Both the position numbers and the translations under genes were made by a program. Shown here piece after piece: positions 50,940 to 60,830 of a DNA stretch of 64,000 nucleotides. This stretch comes from UBA967 sp044375555. GTDB taxonomy: Bacteria > Verrucomicrobiota > Verrucomicrobiia > Chthoniobacterales > Terrimicrobiaceae. Each line of letters begins with the position of its first letter. The stretch's first letter is position 1. The notes under the pieces are model-generated. The model made no database searches and had not been told where the DNA came from. It worked only from the letters and a program-made list of their open reading frames with translations. The stretch spans positions 1 to 64,000 of the forward strand of contig JBILML010000011.1 of NCBI GenBank assembly GCA_044375555.1, given 5' to 3'.

Positions 50940-52376
50940 GTGAATAAAAACGCAAATCCCATCGATGCAGGTTGGCGGTTCGATAATTCCTATGTGCGCC
51001 TGCCGGAGGAGTTGTTCATTCCTCAAAATCCCGAGCCGGTCGCGAGGCCCGCGTTGGTGGTTTTGAACCGAGCTCTCGCCGAGTCGATGGGTTTGGATGC
51101 CGACGCGTTGGAGGCCGAGGTTTTCGCGGGAAACAAAATTCCACCGGGCGCGGAGCCGATTGCTCAGGCCTATGCGGGGCATCAATTCGGGAATTTCACG
51201 ATGCTCGGCGACGGACGCGCGATTTTGCTCGGGGAGCATTTGACGCCCGCTGGCGTCCGGCTTGATGTGCAGTTGAAGGGCTCGGGGCGGACGCCGTTTT
51301 CGCGGCGTGGTGACGGGCGTGCGGCGCTGGGGCCGATGCTCCGCGAATACATCATCAGCGAGGCGATGAACGGTCTGGGGATTCCATCCACGCGCAGTCT
51401 CGCGGTGGCGACGACTGGCGAAACGGTCAATCGCGACACGGCATTGCCAGGCGCGGTGCTGACGCGGATCGCCGCGAGCCACATCCGCGTAGGGACTTTC
51501 GAGTATGTGGCGGCGACGCGGAATCTTGATGCGTTGCGCGCCCTCGCCGACCACACGCAAAAACGCCATTATCCAGACCTCGCTGTCGAGTCGCACCGGG
51601 CCTTGCTCGAAGCAATCATCGAACGCCAAGCGGCACTCGTCGCACGGTGGATGCTGGTGGGTTTCATCCATGGGGTCATGAACACCGACAACATGGCGCT
51701 CTCCGGCGAGACGATCGACTACGGTCCCTGCGCGTTCATGGACACCTACGACCCCGAGACGGTTTTCAGCTCGATCGACCGCCAGGGCCGCTACGCGTAT
51801 GGAAATCAATCCCGGATTGCGCATTGGAACCTCGCCCGACTCGCCGAGACCTTCGTGCCCTTGCTCGATGACGACGAGCAACGCGGCGTCGAGATCGCCA
51901 AGGAAATCCTCGGAATTTTTCCGGAGCGCTTCGAATCCCATTGGCTCGGCGGGATGAGGGAGAAATTGGGTTTATTCAACGCGGAGAGCGAGGATTTGGG
52001 TTTGGCTGGTGAATTGCTCGAAATCATGGCGCGTGAACAATGGGATTTCACAAACACCTTCCGAAATCTGAACCCCACCGCCGAAACTCCGGGCCTCGGC
52101 GCTTGGCAGGCAAAATGGCAGGCGAGACTTTCGCGACAACCCCAACCGATCGAGGACGCCCTCGCGCGAATGCGCAAGTCGAACCCCGTCATCATTCCAA
52201 GAAACCACAAAGTCGAGGAAGCCCTCGCGGCAGCCGTCGATAGCGGCGATCTCCGTCCGATGCATCGCTTGCTCGAGGCATTAGCAAACCCCTTCGAGGA
52301 GAGTCCCGAAAAGCAAAACTACTGCGACCCTGCCCCTGCTGGCAGCGAGACGTATCAAACCTTCTGCGGGACTTAA
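50940..52376 (+). CDS. selO: Protein adenylyltransferase SelO (YdiU)
   Basis: A 478-residue pseudokinase-fold enzyme that transfers AMP from ATP to Ser, Thr or Tyr of target proteins, linked to redox stress. Start is GTG at 50940. Recognisable blocks: RFDNSYVRLPEELF, AYAGHQFGNFTMLGDGRAILLGE, LKGSGRTPFSRRGDGRAALG, SLAVATTGETVNRD, VGFIHGVMNTDNMALSGETIDYGPCAFMD and the C-terminal ETYQTFCGT. The last carries the conserved Cys that is selenocysteine in some eukaryotic homologues. All blocks are intact. Convergent with the M20 gene, 5 bases apart. Confidence 0.95.
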   Translation: MNKNANPIDAGWRFDNSYVRLPEELFIPQNPEPVARPALVVLNRALAESMGLDADALEAEVFAGNKIPPGAEPIAQAYAGHQFGNFTMLGDGRAILLGEHLTPAGVRLDVQLKGSGRTPFSRRGDGRAALGPMLREYIISEAMNGLGIPSTRSLAVATTGETVNRDTALPGAVLTRIAASHIRVGTFEYVAATRNLDALRALADHTQKRHYPDLAVESHRALLEAIIERQAALVARWMLVGFIHGVMNTDNMALSGETIDYGPCAFMDTYDPETVFSSIDRQGRYAYGNQSRIAHWNLARLAETFVPLLDDDEQRGVEIAKEILGIFPERFESHWLGGMREKLGLFNAESEDLGLAGELLEIMAREQWDFTNTFRNLNPTAETPGLGAWQAKWQARLSRQPQPIEDALARMRKSNPVIIPRNHKVEEALAAAVDSGDLRPMHRLLEALANPFEESPEKQNYCDPAPAGSETYQTFCGT

Positions 52377-52381
52377 TTGGC

Positions 52382-53716
52382 TTAAACCTTCGCCAATTCC
52401 TCGAGCACGGCTTTGTTAAGGCGGATGCCGAGGAGGAAGTTTTCGATCGGAAAGTTTTCGTCCGGGGCGTGGGCTTTGGCGTCGGGGGAGGCTAAGGCGA
52501 GCAGCAGGGCGGGGCGGCCGAGGATTCGCTGGAAATCGGTGAGAATCGGAATCGAGCCGCCTTCGCGCATGAGGGCGGTTTTTTTCCCGAAGACTTTTTC
52601 AAGCGCGCGGCGAGCGGCGAGGCCTTCGGGGCTGTTCGGGTCGAGCATGAAAGGCTCGCCGCCGTGGCCGTCGATGAACTCCAGGCTCACTCCGCGTGGG
52701 CGGTGTTTTTCGAAATGGCGGCGGGCGAGAGCGAGGATTTCGTCGGGTTTTTGATCCGGCACGAGGCGGAAGGAGATTTTGAAGAAGGCGTGGGCGGGGA
52801 GGACGGTTTTGCTGCCTTCGCCTTGGTAACCGCCGCCGAGGCCGTTGATCTCGGCGGTTGGGCGGGCGCCGATGCGTTCCATGCCGGAATAGCCCGACTC
52901 GCCGGCGAGTTCCTCGACACCTGCTTCGCGGGCGATGTCGGCGTCGGTGAGCGGGGACTCGGCGGCGGCTTGGCGTTCCCACTCCGCGAGGGGTTTCACC
53001 TGGTCGTAAAATCCCTCAATCGCCACGCGGCCTTCGGAGTCATGCAGGCTGGCAATGAGGCGGGCGGCGGCGGTGGCGGGGTTCGCGACGGCGCCGCCGT
53101 AGATGCCGGAGTGCAAATCCTGAGCCGGGCCGTGCACGCGAACCTCCATCGTGGCGATGCCGCGCAGGCCGTAGCTGAGGGTGGGGTAGCCATCGACAGC
53201 CATGCCGGTGTCCGAAATCGCGATGGCGTCGCAGGCGAGTTCGGCGCGGTGTTTTTCCAGAAACCCCGCGAGATGTTTGCTGCCGATCTCCTCCTCGCCC
53301 TCGATGAGGAAAATCACATTCACGGGCAGTGATCCTTCGGCAAGCGCCTCGCCGACGCCGAGGATGTGCGCGAGGATTTGGCCTTTGTTGTCCGAGGAAC
53401 CGCGCCCGAAAATCCTCCCTTCGCGAATCGCGGGTTCGAAGGGCGGGGTGGTCCAGAGTTCGAGCGGTTCGGGGGGTTGGACATCGTAGTGGCCGTAAAT
53501 CAGAACGGTTTTTTTGGCGGGGTCGCGCGGGGTTTTTCCGACGACCACCGGGTTGCCGGCGGTTTCCTCGCAGCGGGCGTCGAGGCCTAGAGAGCGCAAT
53601 TTTTCCACCAACCAAACGGCGCAGCGCCCCATGTCCGCCGCATGCGCGGCTTGCGCCGAAACGCTTGGGATGGCGACAAATTCCAGCAATTCCTGAACTC
53701 TCGGGTCTGTATTCAT
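52382..53716 (-). CDS. M20-family dipeptidase/metallopeptidase
   Basis: A 444-residue cytoplasmic di-zinc peptidase. Metal and catalytic motifs are in order: LIYGHYDVQPPEP (His and the catalytic Asp), RGSSDNKGQILAH (bridging Asp), IEGEEEIGSKHL (base Glu and ligand Glu), SDTGMAVDGYPT and, near the C-terminus, a diverged last block around FLLGIRLNKAVL. A dimerisation domain at about residues 200-360 includes the SGIYGG loop. It resembles the CNDP/DapE-like group that cleaves dipeptides. No transporter or operon partner is visible. Confidence 0.93.
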   Translation of the reverse strand: MNTDPRVQELLEFVAIPSVSAQAAHAADMGRCAVWLVEKLRSLGLDARCEETAGNPVVVGKTPRDPAKKTVLIYGHYDVQPPEPLELWTTPPFEPAIREGRIFGRGSSDNKGQILAHILGVGEALAEGSLPVNVIFLIEGEEEIGSKHLAGFLEKHRAELACDAIAISDTGMAVDGYPTLSYGLRGIATMEVRVHGPAQDLHSGIYGGAVANPATAAARLIASLHDSEGRVAIEGFYDQVKPLAEWERQAAAESPLTDADIAREAGVEELAGESGYSGMERIGARPTAEINGLGGGYQGEGSKTVLPAHAFFKISFRLVPDQKPDEILALARRHFEKHRPRGVSLEFIDGHGGEPFMLDPNSPEGLAARRALEKVFGKKTALMREGGSIPILTDFQRILGRPALLLALASPDAKAHAPDENFPIENFLLGIRLNKAVLEELAKV

Positions 53717-53824
53717 AATCTATATGTTGTGGTTGGCGAAACTTTGCTCCACCGGATGTTGTATTTTTGTCCTTGCCCGATCCGGCGTCATTTCTAACCT
53801 TCCCGAAACCTAACCAAGCCCGCC

Positions 53825-56800
53825 ATGTATCTGCAATCCCTCGAAATCATCGGTTTCAAATCCTTCGCCGCAAAAACCGTCCTGAATTTCCACCGCGGCG
53901 TCACCGCGATTGTCGGACCGAATGGTTGCGGCAAATCGAATGTCCTCGACGCGATGCGTTGGGTGCTCGGCGAGCAATCGGCGAAGGCGCTCCGAGGTGG
54001 CGAAATGGCGGACGTCATTTTCAGCGGCACCGACAGCCGGCCCGCGCTGGGCATGGCGGAAGTCTCGATGACTTTCTCGGAATGCGAAAAAGAACTCGGC
54101 ACGGATTGGAACGAGGTCCGCATCACGCGCCGCGTCTACCGCGATGGCAAGAGTGAGTATTTTCTTAATAAAACTTCCTGCCGCCTGCGCGATATTCACC
54201 AACTCTTCATGGATACCGGCGTGGGCCGCAGCGCCTACTCGATCATGGAGCAGGGGAAGATCGACCAAATCCTCAGCAACCGCCCGGAGGACCGCCGCGC
54301 GATTTTTGAGGAGGCCGCCGGCATCACGAAATTCAAGGCCCAGAAAAAAGAGGCTCTCCGCAAACTCGAATACACCGAGTCGAATCTCGTGCGCGTGCAG
54401 GACATCATCAAAGAGGTGAAGCGCCAGATCGGTTCGTTGCAGCGCCAGGCGGCGAAAGCCCGCCGATACCAATCGATCCTCAACGACCTCCGGGTTTTCG
54501 ACACCCACCTTTCGCATAAAAACTACCGTGCGCTTTCGACCGAACTCGAATCGCTCCGCGCCCAACTCAACCAAGGCGAAGAGGCCCGCCAGATCCACGA
54601 GGTCGAGATCGCGCAGCAGGAGGTCGAACTCGACACCTTCCGCCAACGCCTCCAGGAAATCGAAGCCGAGGCCGGCACAATCCGCGACGGCATGCAAACG
54701 CTCCGCAACCGGGTTTTCTCGGCCGAAAATCGCATTTCAACCAACCATGAGCGCACCGCCGAGTCTTCGGCGCTGATCGAGCGGCACCGTCTGGATATTT
54801 TCCAAGCCGAGGAAAAAATCCGCACCCAGCAGGAGCAGATCGAGCAGACCGACTCGCTGCTCCAGCAAATGATCGAGAGCCTCCGCACCCACCAGTCGAC
54901 GCTCGACGAGCATACCGCACGACTTAACGAAGTTCGCGAGGAACGCATCGCCGCCGAGCGCGAACTCTCCTCGCAAAGTTCCGAACTTTCCAATGCTGAG
55001 GCGCGTCTCAACTCGCTGCGCGGCGAAATTTCCTCCGCCACCGGACGCCGCGAATCGGGAGAAACCCGCCTCCATCTTTTGCAGAACGAGATCGAAGCCG
55101 CCTCTCGCGCCGCAGCCGAAGTTTCCTCGCACCTCGAGGATCTCAAGCGCCGTTCCGACGCGGCCCATCTGGCGCTGGAACATTCCCAAGCCGAAACCTC
55201 CGCCGCCATGGCGGACCACGAGACCGCCCAGCACCAGCGCCAAGATACCGAGGCCATCCTCAACGCCGCTGGAAAAGACGCCGCCGGCATCGAGTCGCGC
55301 CTCGAGGTTTTGCGTCAACTCCAAGAACAAGGCGAGGGGCTCGACGAGGGAACCCAAGCGATCCTGCGTGGACTCGATAATCCCGATCTCTACCACGCCG
55401 CCATCAAGGGCACACTCGTCCAACACATCCAAGTCGAGGAGCGCCTGATCCCGGCCATCGAAGCCGCGCTCGGCTCGGCTCTCCAAGCGGTGATTTTTAA
55501 AGACATCGCCGTCGCCGAGACCGCTCTCTCCACGCTCGCCGGCCAAAAGCTCGGCCGCGCCACTGTCATTCCCGCCGAGTGGATTTCCTCCGATTCCGTA
55601 GGACAGGCGTCCCGCCTGTCACCCGACCTCATCGATGGCGGCCGGGACGACCGCCCCACATCCCTTCCCTTCGGCGTCTTTGGCCGCGCCAGCGATTGCG
55701 TGAAAGGCGACGGCGAGGGAGCGATTCTTGCGCGTCAACTTCTCCGCGATGTCCTGATTGTCGAAAACCTCGAAGCCGCCTTCCGCATGCGCTCTGAGCA
55801 TCCCCACTTCGCCTTCGCAGCGTTGGAGGGAGGTTTCATCTCCCGCTCCGGCATCATTCACGGCGGAGCCACTGGGGAGAATGCTGGCCAATCCACACTC
55901 CAGCGTAAAATTCGCATCACTGAACTCGATGCCTCCCTCGCTGAGGCGACCTCGAAAATCGAATCCCTCGCCGTCGCCCGCGCCGCCGCCGTGAGTGCGA
56001 TGGATCAAGCTACCGACCGTCTTAAGCATGCCCGCGAAGCCATGAACGCCGCCCAAGTGGAATCCGCTTCGGTGGACAACGAGCGCCGACACGCCGAGCG
56101 CCAACTCGCAGACGCCGAGGCCAAGCGCGCCTCGTTCCAGCGCGAGGCCGCCAGCATCGAGGAGGGACTTCGCGGAAGCCTCGCCCAACTTTCCGAACTC
56201 GAATCCCGCATTGCCGAAACCACCTGCTCGCTCGACTCGCTCCGCTCCGCCCGCTCGGAATGCGAGGCCCGCATCCAGGTCGTCCGCGAGCGCGAAAGCT
56301 CCGCCAGCGACGCCCTCAATGAAATTCGTGTCCGCGTCGCCACCGAGCGCCAGCAGCAGGAAGGCCTCCATCGCCAGCGCGGCCCCATGTCCGCCCGCAT
56401 CGTGGAACTCAACGAACTCCTCGACGCCCGCCGCGTGGATATTTCCAACTACGAATCCCGCCTCGAATCACTCGCTGCCGAAAACGCCTCCCTCGAAATC
56501 TCCATCGGCGAATGGCGCGCGGAACTCGAATCCGAAGAATCCCGCCTGAGCGCCGTCCTCGCCCAGCGCTCCGAGGTGAACGAAAGTGCCTCCGCGCTCG
56601 AATCCGCCCTTCGCGCCGCCCGCCAACAACTCGCCAGCCTGCAAGACCAGCGCAGTCGCATTGAGGTCAAGGCCGCCCAATCCGAGATGCGAATGGAAAA
56701 CATCCGCAGCCATGTTTCCCAGCGCTACCAGACCGACCTCGAAGCATTCGAGCCTGACACCTACGGCCTCCTCGTTGCCTTTCGCGACCGTGCGAAACGC

Positions 56801-57676
56801 AAGCCTGAATCCGCCGAAGGCGAGACCCTTTCCGCCGAGGCGCCCGTCGCCGAAGAGGAGCTACCCGCCGAGCCAATCGCCATGCCCAGCGAGGGCGAGG
56901 GGATTCCTTGGGATCACATGGAGGAACTCGTCGCCGAACTCACCGAACGCCTCGATTCCATGGGCCCCGTCAATGTCGATGCCATCCAAGAATTCGAAGA
57001 ACTCGAGGAGCGCTACATTTTCCTCGAAAAACAAAACGCCGACCTCGTGTCCTCCAAGGCCGAGTTGCTCGAAGTCATCTCGAAGATCAACCACACCACG
57101 AAAACCCTCTTCGCCGAGACCTTCGAAAAAATTCGCGAGAATTTCCAAGTTATGTTCACTGAGCTTTTCGGCGGCGGCCGCGCGAACCTCATGCTCATGG
57201 ACGACTCCGACCCGCTCGAGAGCGGCATCGAGATCATCGCCAAGCCGCCCGGCAAGCAACTCCAGAGCATCAGCCTCCTCTCCGGCGGTGAGCGCACCAT
57301 GACGGCCGTTTCGCTCCTTTTCGCCATCTACATGGTCAAGCCCAGCCCATTCTGCGTGCTCGACGAAATGGACGCCCCGCTCGACGAATCGAACATCACC
57401 CGCTTCATCAAAATCCTCGACCGCTTCGTGGACCAAAGCCAGTTCGTTACGATCACCCACAACAAGCGCACGATCTCCCGCGCCGACATGCTCTACGGCG
57501 TCACGATGGAAGAACACGGCATTAGCAAACTCGTCAGCGTGCGCTTCAGCAACTCCACCGACGACCGCGCCAAATCCTCGGAGAGCGTCGCCAAAGCTTT
57601 CGGAAAATCCGAAAACCTCGCCAGCGAAGAACCCGCCGCTGAGTCCGGCGATAAAGCGGAAACTTCCCTCATTTAA
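53825..57676 (+). CDS. smc: Chromosome segregation ATPase SMC
   Basis: A 1,283-residue SMC, longer than the usual 1,150-1,200. Head motifs: Walker A GPNGCGKSN at 32-40, then GEQSAKALRGGEMADVIFSG. At the far end are the signature LLSGGERTM and Walker B FCVLDEMDAPLDESN. Two long coiled coils (about 165-510 and 680-1060) flank the hinge (about 520-670, GTLVQHIQVEERLIPAIEAA to ISRSGIIHGG). Inside the hinge, residues about 592-613 (GQASRLSPDLIDGGRDDRPT) are encoded by an inserted palindromic repeat. An acidic, Ala/Glu-rich stretch also lies at about 1005-1025, just before the second head half. SMC condenses and segregates replicated origins. Confidence 0.95.
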   Translation: MYLQSLEIIGFKSFAAKTVLNFHRGVTAIVGPNGCGKSNVLDAMRWVLGEQSAKALRGGEMADVIFSGTDSRPALGMAEVSMTFSECEKELGTDWNEVRITRRVYRDGKSEYFLNKTSCRLRDIHQLFMDTGVGRSAYSIMEQGKIDQILSNRPEDRRAIFEEAAGITKFKAQKKEALRKLEYTESNLVRVQDIIKEVKRQIGSLQRQAAKARRYQSILNDLRVFDTHLSHKNYRALSTELESLRAQLNQGEEARQIHEVEIAQQEVELDTFRQRLQEIEAEAGTIRDGMQTLRNRVFSAENRISTNHERTAESSALIERHRLDIFQAEEKIRTQQEQIEQTDSLLQQMIESLRTHQSTLDEHTARLNEVREERIAAERELSSQSSELSNAEARLNSLRGEISSATGRRESGETRLHLLQNEIEAASRAAAEVSSHLEDLKRRSDAAHLALEHSQAETSAAMADHETAQHQRQDTEAILNAAGKDAAGIESRLEVLRQLQEQGEGLDEGTQAILRGLDNPDLYHAAIKGTLVQHIQVEERLIPAIEAALGSALQAVIFKDIAVAETALSTLAGQKLGRATVIPAEWISSDSVGQASRLSPDLIDGGRDDRPTSLPFGVFGRASDCVKGDGEGAILARQLLRDVLIVENLEAAFRMRSEHPHFAFAALEGGFISRSGIIHGGATGENAGQSTLQRKIRITELDASLAEATSKIESLAVARAAAVSAMDQATDRLKHAREAMNAAQVESASVDNERRHAERQLADAEAKRASFQREAASIEEGLRGSLAQLSELESRIAETTCSLDSLRSARSECEARIQVVRERESSASDALNEIRVRVATERQQQEGLHRQRGPMSARIVELNELLDARRVDISNYESRLESLAAENASLEISIGEWRAELESEESRLSAVLAQRSEVNESASALESALRAARQQLASLQDQRSRIEVKAAQSEMRMENIRSHVSQRYQTDLEAFEPDTYGLLVAFRDRAKRKPESAEGETLSAEAPVAEEELPAEPIAMPSEGEGIPWDHMEELVAELTERLDSMGPVNVDAIQEFEELEERYIFLEKQNADLVSSKAELLEVISKINHTTKTLFAETFEKIRENFQVMFTELFGGGRANLMLMDDSDPLESGIEIIAKPPGKQLQSISLLSGGERTMTAVSLLFAIYMVKPSPFCVLDEMDAPLDESNITRFIKILDRFVDQSQFVTITHNKRTISRADMLYGVTMEEHGISKLVSVRFSNSTDDRAKSSESVAKAFGKSENLASEEPAAESGDKAETSLI
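55599..55660 (+). repeat. In-frame palindromic repeat inside the smc hinge
   Basis: A perfect 8-bp stem GACAGGCG / CGCCTGTC (55602-55609 and 55613-55620, loop TCC) is followed by a second small stem GGCGG / CCGCC (55637-55641 and 55651-55655). The structure GTAGGACAGGCGTCCCGCCT is that of verrucomicrobial intergenic repeats rather than of SMC coding sequence. The reading frame stays open. Confidence 0.75.
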
Positions 57677-57774
57677 TCCCAATACTCCCAACCGCGACGG
57701 GCCCCAAGCACGACGGTGAGGAGAAAAACCATCTTGACGCATGCCAAGCCCATCACTAATTTCCGCTCCACTCT

Positions 57775-57847
<73 letters not shown>

Positions 57848-58058
57848 CTCCCCCTCCTTTCTCAAAGAGCTTTTTCAGCGCTGTCGATTAAGTCTCTAGA
57901 TCCCAAGAAGGCTTGATGGCGTTGAGCGATGAAATTTGATTCTCCAAGACCTTTGCTTTTGCGGGACTTGGCTCAAGGTTTAGGGTTACATGAAGTGCAT
58001 TCGTTGCGGCTCAGAGAGTCGATTTCCGAGCGTGAAAAACCAAAAGTGACCCAAGCCA

Positions 58059-60830
58059 ATGCTTGAACGAATTTTCTTAAAGAAGCGTGAGGCTCTGGCG
58101 TCGCAAGTCGCCGAGAATTTGCTGAGGAGCGGTGCCCGGGATCTTAGTCGGGTGGAGGTGTGGATTCCGACTGCGGGGGCGGGGAGGAGAATTCGGAGCG
58201 CGCTGGCGGAGTCGGGGGTGCTCTCGCCGCGATTCACACAGCCGATGCGTGCTCTTTTGCCAAATGAGTGTCGGATGGCCGAGAGATTCGAGCGCGAAGG
58301 CGCCTGGGCGCTGGCTTTGGGGAAATTGGATCATCAATTTCTGGAGCCGCTTTTTTCCGATGCCAAATGGGATTCCGAGGGTTCGCGCCTGAAAAGTGGC
58401 GGTGTCCTTTGCGATCTGTGTGATTTGTTAGCGGAGGCGGGTTGGAGCCCATCGCACCCTCGAATGAGGGAGGTATGCGGCGAGGACTCGGCGCGGTGGG
58501 ATGTGCTGGGACGGATTTATCCCTGCTACCTTGCCGCATTGGAGGATTTCGGTTTGACCGATCCGAATGAGGCCCGCTTCGCTGAAATGGCCAACCCTTC
58601 GCGTGTGGGTGAGGTGGATCGTTTGGTCATCGCCTGCATTCCCGACCTGCCGCTGGCTGCCCAGCGATACGCTGAGGCGTTGGAATCGCGTGGAGTCCAG
58701 ACCGAGGTGCTCGTGTGGCTTCCGGAGGGCTTGGGTGGCGGCTTCGATCCTTGGGGGCGGCCGGATCCTCTGGAGTGGGAGGAGTGCCGGTTGGAGGTTG
58801 AGTTGAGCCAGATCTCTGCGGCGCGGTCTCCGGAGGATGAAGCCCGACTCGCCATCAACTTTGCTGTTTCATCCCCTGTTTCTGGCGACTACGCGGTGGT
58901 TCTCGCAGATCCGAAGCTTGGCATGACATTTCGGAGTGAGATCGAGTCTCGCGGCGGCGCGGCGTTTCTGCCGGATGGCATTCGGTTGGAATTGAGCGAG
59001 CCTGGAGTTCTTGCGCTGGAATGGGCTCGGTTTCGCTCTTCGGGCGAGTTGCGAGTGTTGCGCCGACTGATCGAGTTGCCGCATTTCAGTCGCGTCTTGC
59101 GTGGCGATTCAGAACTCAAAAACGATGACTGTCTCGCGGTGTGCGACTTTCTGATCGGCGAAGCTGTTCTTTCTGAGATGCCGCAAGCCGAGGCTTTCGT
59201 GGGAGTGGAGTTCGATCCTAAAAAAGACAAATCCAAGCGCCGCGCGCAGGCGGTGATTTTTATCCAGTTAGTGAAATCCCTTCTTTCCCTGACGGTGCCC
59301 GAATTGCTTGCCAAGGCCTGGCGCTCGGGTGGCGAGAGTCTCGAGGCGGCACGGTCGGTGGCTGAACTCTACGAGACCATTGAGGCATCTCCGCTCTATC
59401 GCGACGAAGGGGAGGGGGTGGATCAGGCTTTCGCACGCGCTCTGAAGTCCGAAATGGTTTTCAACTCGTCGAATCCCGGAGAGGTGGAATTGTCAGGCTG
59501 GTTGGAGGCCCCGTGGATTGAGGCTCGGAGACTGGCTTTGGGAGGTTGTGCGGAGGGCTTCCTGCCTTCCTCGGTGAACGGACACCCATTTCTTCCCGAC
59601 TCTAAAAGGAGCTCCTTGGGACTCGCGGACAATGCGGCGAGGTTCGCCCGCGACGCATATCTTTTCCAGTGCCTGTTGCTCACACGCTCGCCAGAGGAAT
59701 TTCCTATTTCATTCAGCCGATTCGATGGCGAGGGGAGCCCGGCCCTGCCTTCTCGTCTCCTCTTGCGTTGCGGCGAAGACGCGCTGCCTGAGCGGGTGAT
59801 CGAGCTTTTCGGCGAACTGCCGAGAGGCGCCCGGCGTCCACGACGCTCGAACGATTGGCGATGGACCCTGCCTGCCGCGATGCGCCGGACTGTTGTCAAA
59901 ATGAGTCCGACGGACTTCGGGCAATATCTCGCCTGTCCCTTCCGATTTTATCTGAGCAGGGTTCTTTGGCTCGATGCCTTCCATTCGGATGCGCGCGAGA
60001 TGGATGCCAAACTCTTCGGGACTCTTGTGCACGAAGCTCTCGAAAAATACGGAACAGAAACTCCGCTTGAGGCCGATGCCGCCAAAATCGAGCACTTGGT
60101 ATTGGGATATTTGGAGTCATCCGTGAAGCGGCTATTCGGTTCGTCGCCATCGCCTGCCGTGCGCGTCCAAATAGCAGCCGCCCAAATGCGATTGAGGAGT
60201 TTTGCGCGAGTTCAGACCGAGCAGTTCGCGGCCGGTTGGCGGATCGTGTCGGCCGAACGCAAGCTCGAGGCTGATGCGGAAAATCCATTTCAGGTCGGCC
60301 CGCTGAACCTCTCAGGGAAAATCGACCGCATCGAAAAAAATGAGCTAACCGGGGAATGGCGTGTCCTGGACTACAAAACCCACCCGAAAGCGACGCTGCC
60401 CGGAAAAAAGCATTTTGGCCCGCGACTTTCCAGCGAGTGGTTGCCGTCGGCTGAGCTCGAATTCCACAATGGCAAGCGACAGGTCAAAAAGCGCTGGGCC
60501 GATCTCCAACTCCCCCTCTACAGCCAAATTCTGCGCCATTGGCACGGTGCCGAAATTGGCGACGCGCCCGTTCTCACAGCGTATTTCACCCTGTCAGCTG
60601 ATCCCTCGGAGACATCGGTGAAGAATTTCACCGAACTCCATGATGAGGTCCTGGCCTCCTCGTTGGAATGTGCCAAGGAAATCGCTGGCTTGGTCCACCG
60701 GGGTGTCTTCTGGCCACCCCAGCCTTTCAAGACCTCGTGGGATGATCCGTTCAAGGCACTTTTTTTGAATGGAAATCCGGAGAACTGCGTTGCGATGGAG
60801 ACCGTGGAATTTTTGAAGGGTCGAAAATGA
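58059..60830 (+). CDS. AddB-like ATP-dependent nuclease subunit
   Basis: A 923-residue protein of the AddB/RexB-type architecture: an N-terminal degenerate helicase-like part (VEVWIPTAGAGRRIRSAL, without a proper Walker A) and a C-terminal PD-(D/E)XK nuclease. The nuclease shows MSPTDFGQYLACPFRFYLS, LFGTLVHEALEKYG, SGKIDRIEKN and WRVLDYKTHPKA, giving His, Asp, and Asp-x-Lys of the active site. The four-Cys iron-sulfur cluster of Bacillus AddB is not evident: only one Cys precedes the nuclease core. It overlaps the helicase gene by four bases, so both subunits form one complex for double-strand-break end resection. Confidence 0.82.
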   Translation: MLERIFLKKREALASQVAENLLRSGARDLSRVEVWIPTAGAGRRIRSALAESGVLSPRFTQPMRALLPNECRMAERFEREGAWALALGKLDHQFLEPLFSDAKWDSEGSRLKSGGVLCDLCDLLAEAGWSPSHPRMREVCGEDSARWDVLGRIYPCYLAALEDFGLTDPNEARFAEMANPSRVGEVDRLVIACIPDLPLAAQRYAEALESRGVQTEVLVWLPEGLGGGFDPWGRPDPLEWEECRLEVELSQISAARSPEDEARLAINFAVSSPVSGDYAVVLADPKLGMTFRSEIESRGGAAFLPDGIRLELSEPGVLALEWARFRSSGELRVLRRLIELPHFSRVLRGDSELKNDDCLAVCDFLIGEAVLSEMPQAEAFVGVEFDPKKDKSKRRAQAVIFIQLVKSLLSLTVPELLAKAWRSGGESLEAARSVAELYETIEASPLYRDEGEGVDQAFARALKSEMVFNSSNPGEVELSGWLEAPWIEARRLALGGCAEGFLPSSVNGHPFLPDSKRSSLGLADNAARFARDAYLFQCLLLTRSPEEFPISFSRFDGEGSPALPSRLLLRCGEDALPERVIELFGELPRGARRPRRSNDWRWTLPAAMRRTVVKMSPTDFGQYLACPFRFYLSRVLWLDAFHSDAREMDAKLFGTLVHEALEKYGTETPLEADAAKIEHLVLGYLESSVKRLFGSSPSPAVRVQIAAAQMRLRSFARVQTEQFAAGWRIVSAERKLEADAENPFQVGPLNLSGKIDRIEKNELTGEWRVLDYKTHPKATLPGKKHFGPRLSSEWLPSAELEFHNGKRQVKKRWADLQLPLYSQILRHWHGAEIGDAPVLTAYFTLSADPSETSVKNFTELHDEVLASSLECAKEIAGLVHRGVFWPPQPFKTSWDDPFKALFLNGNPENCVAMETVEFLKGRK

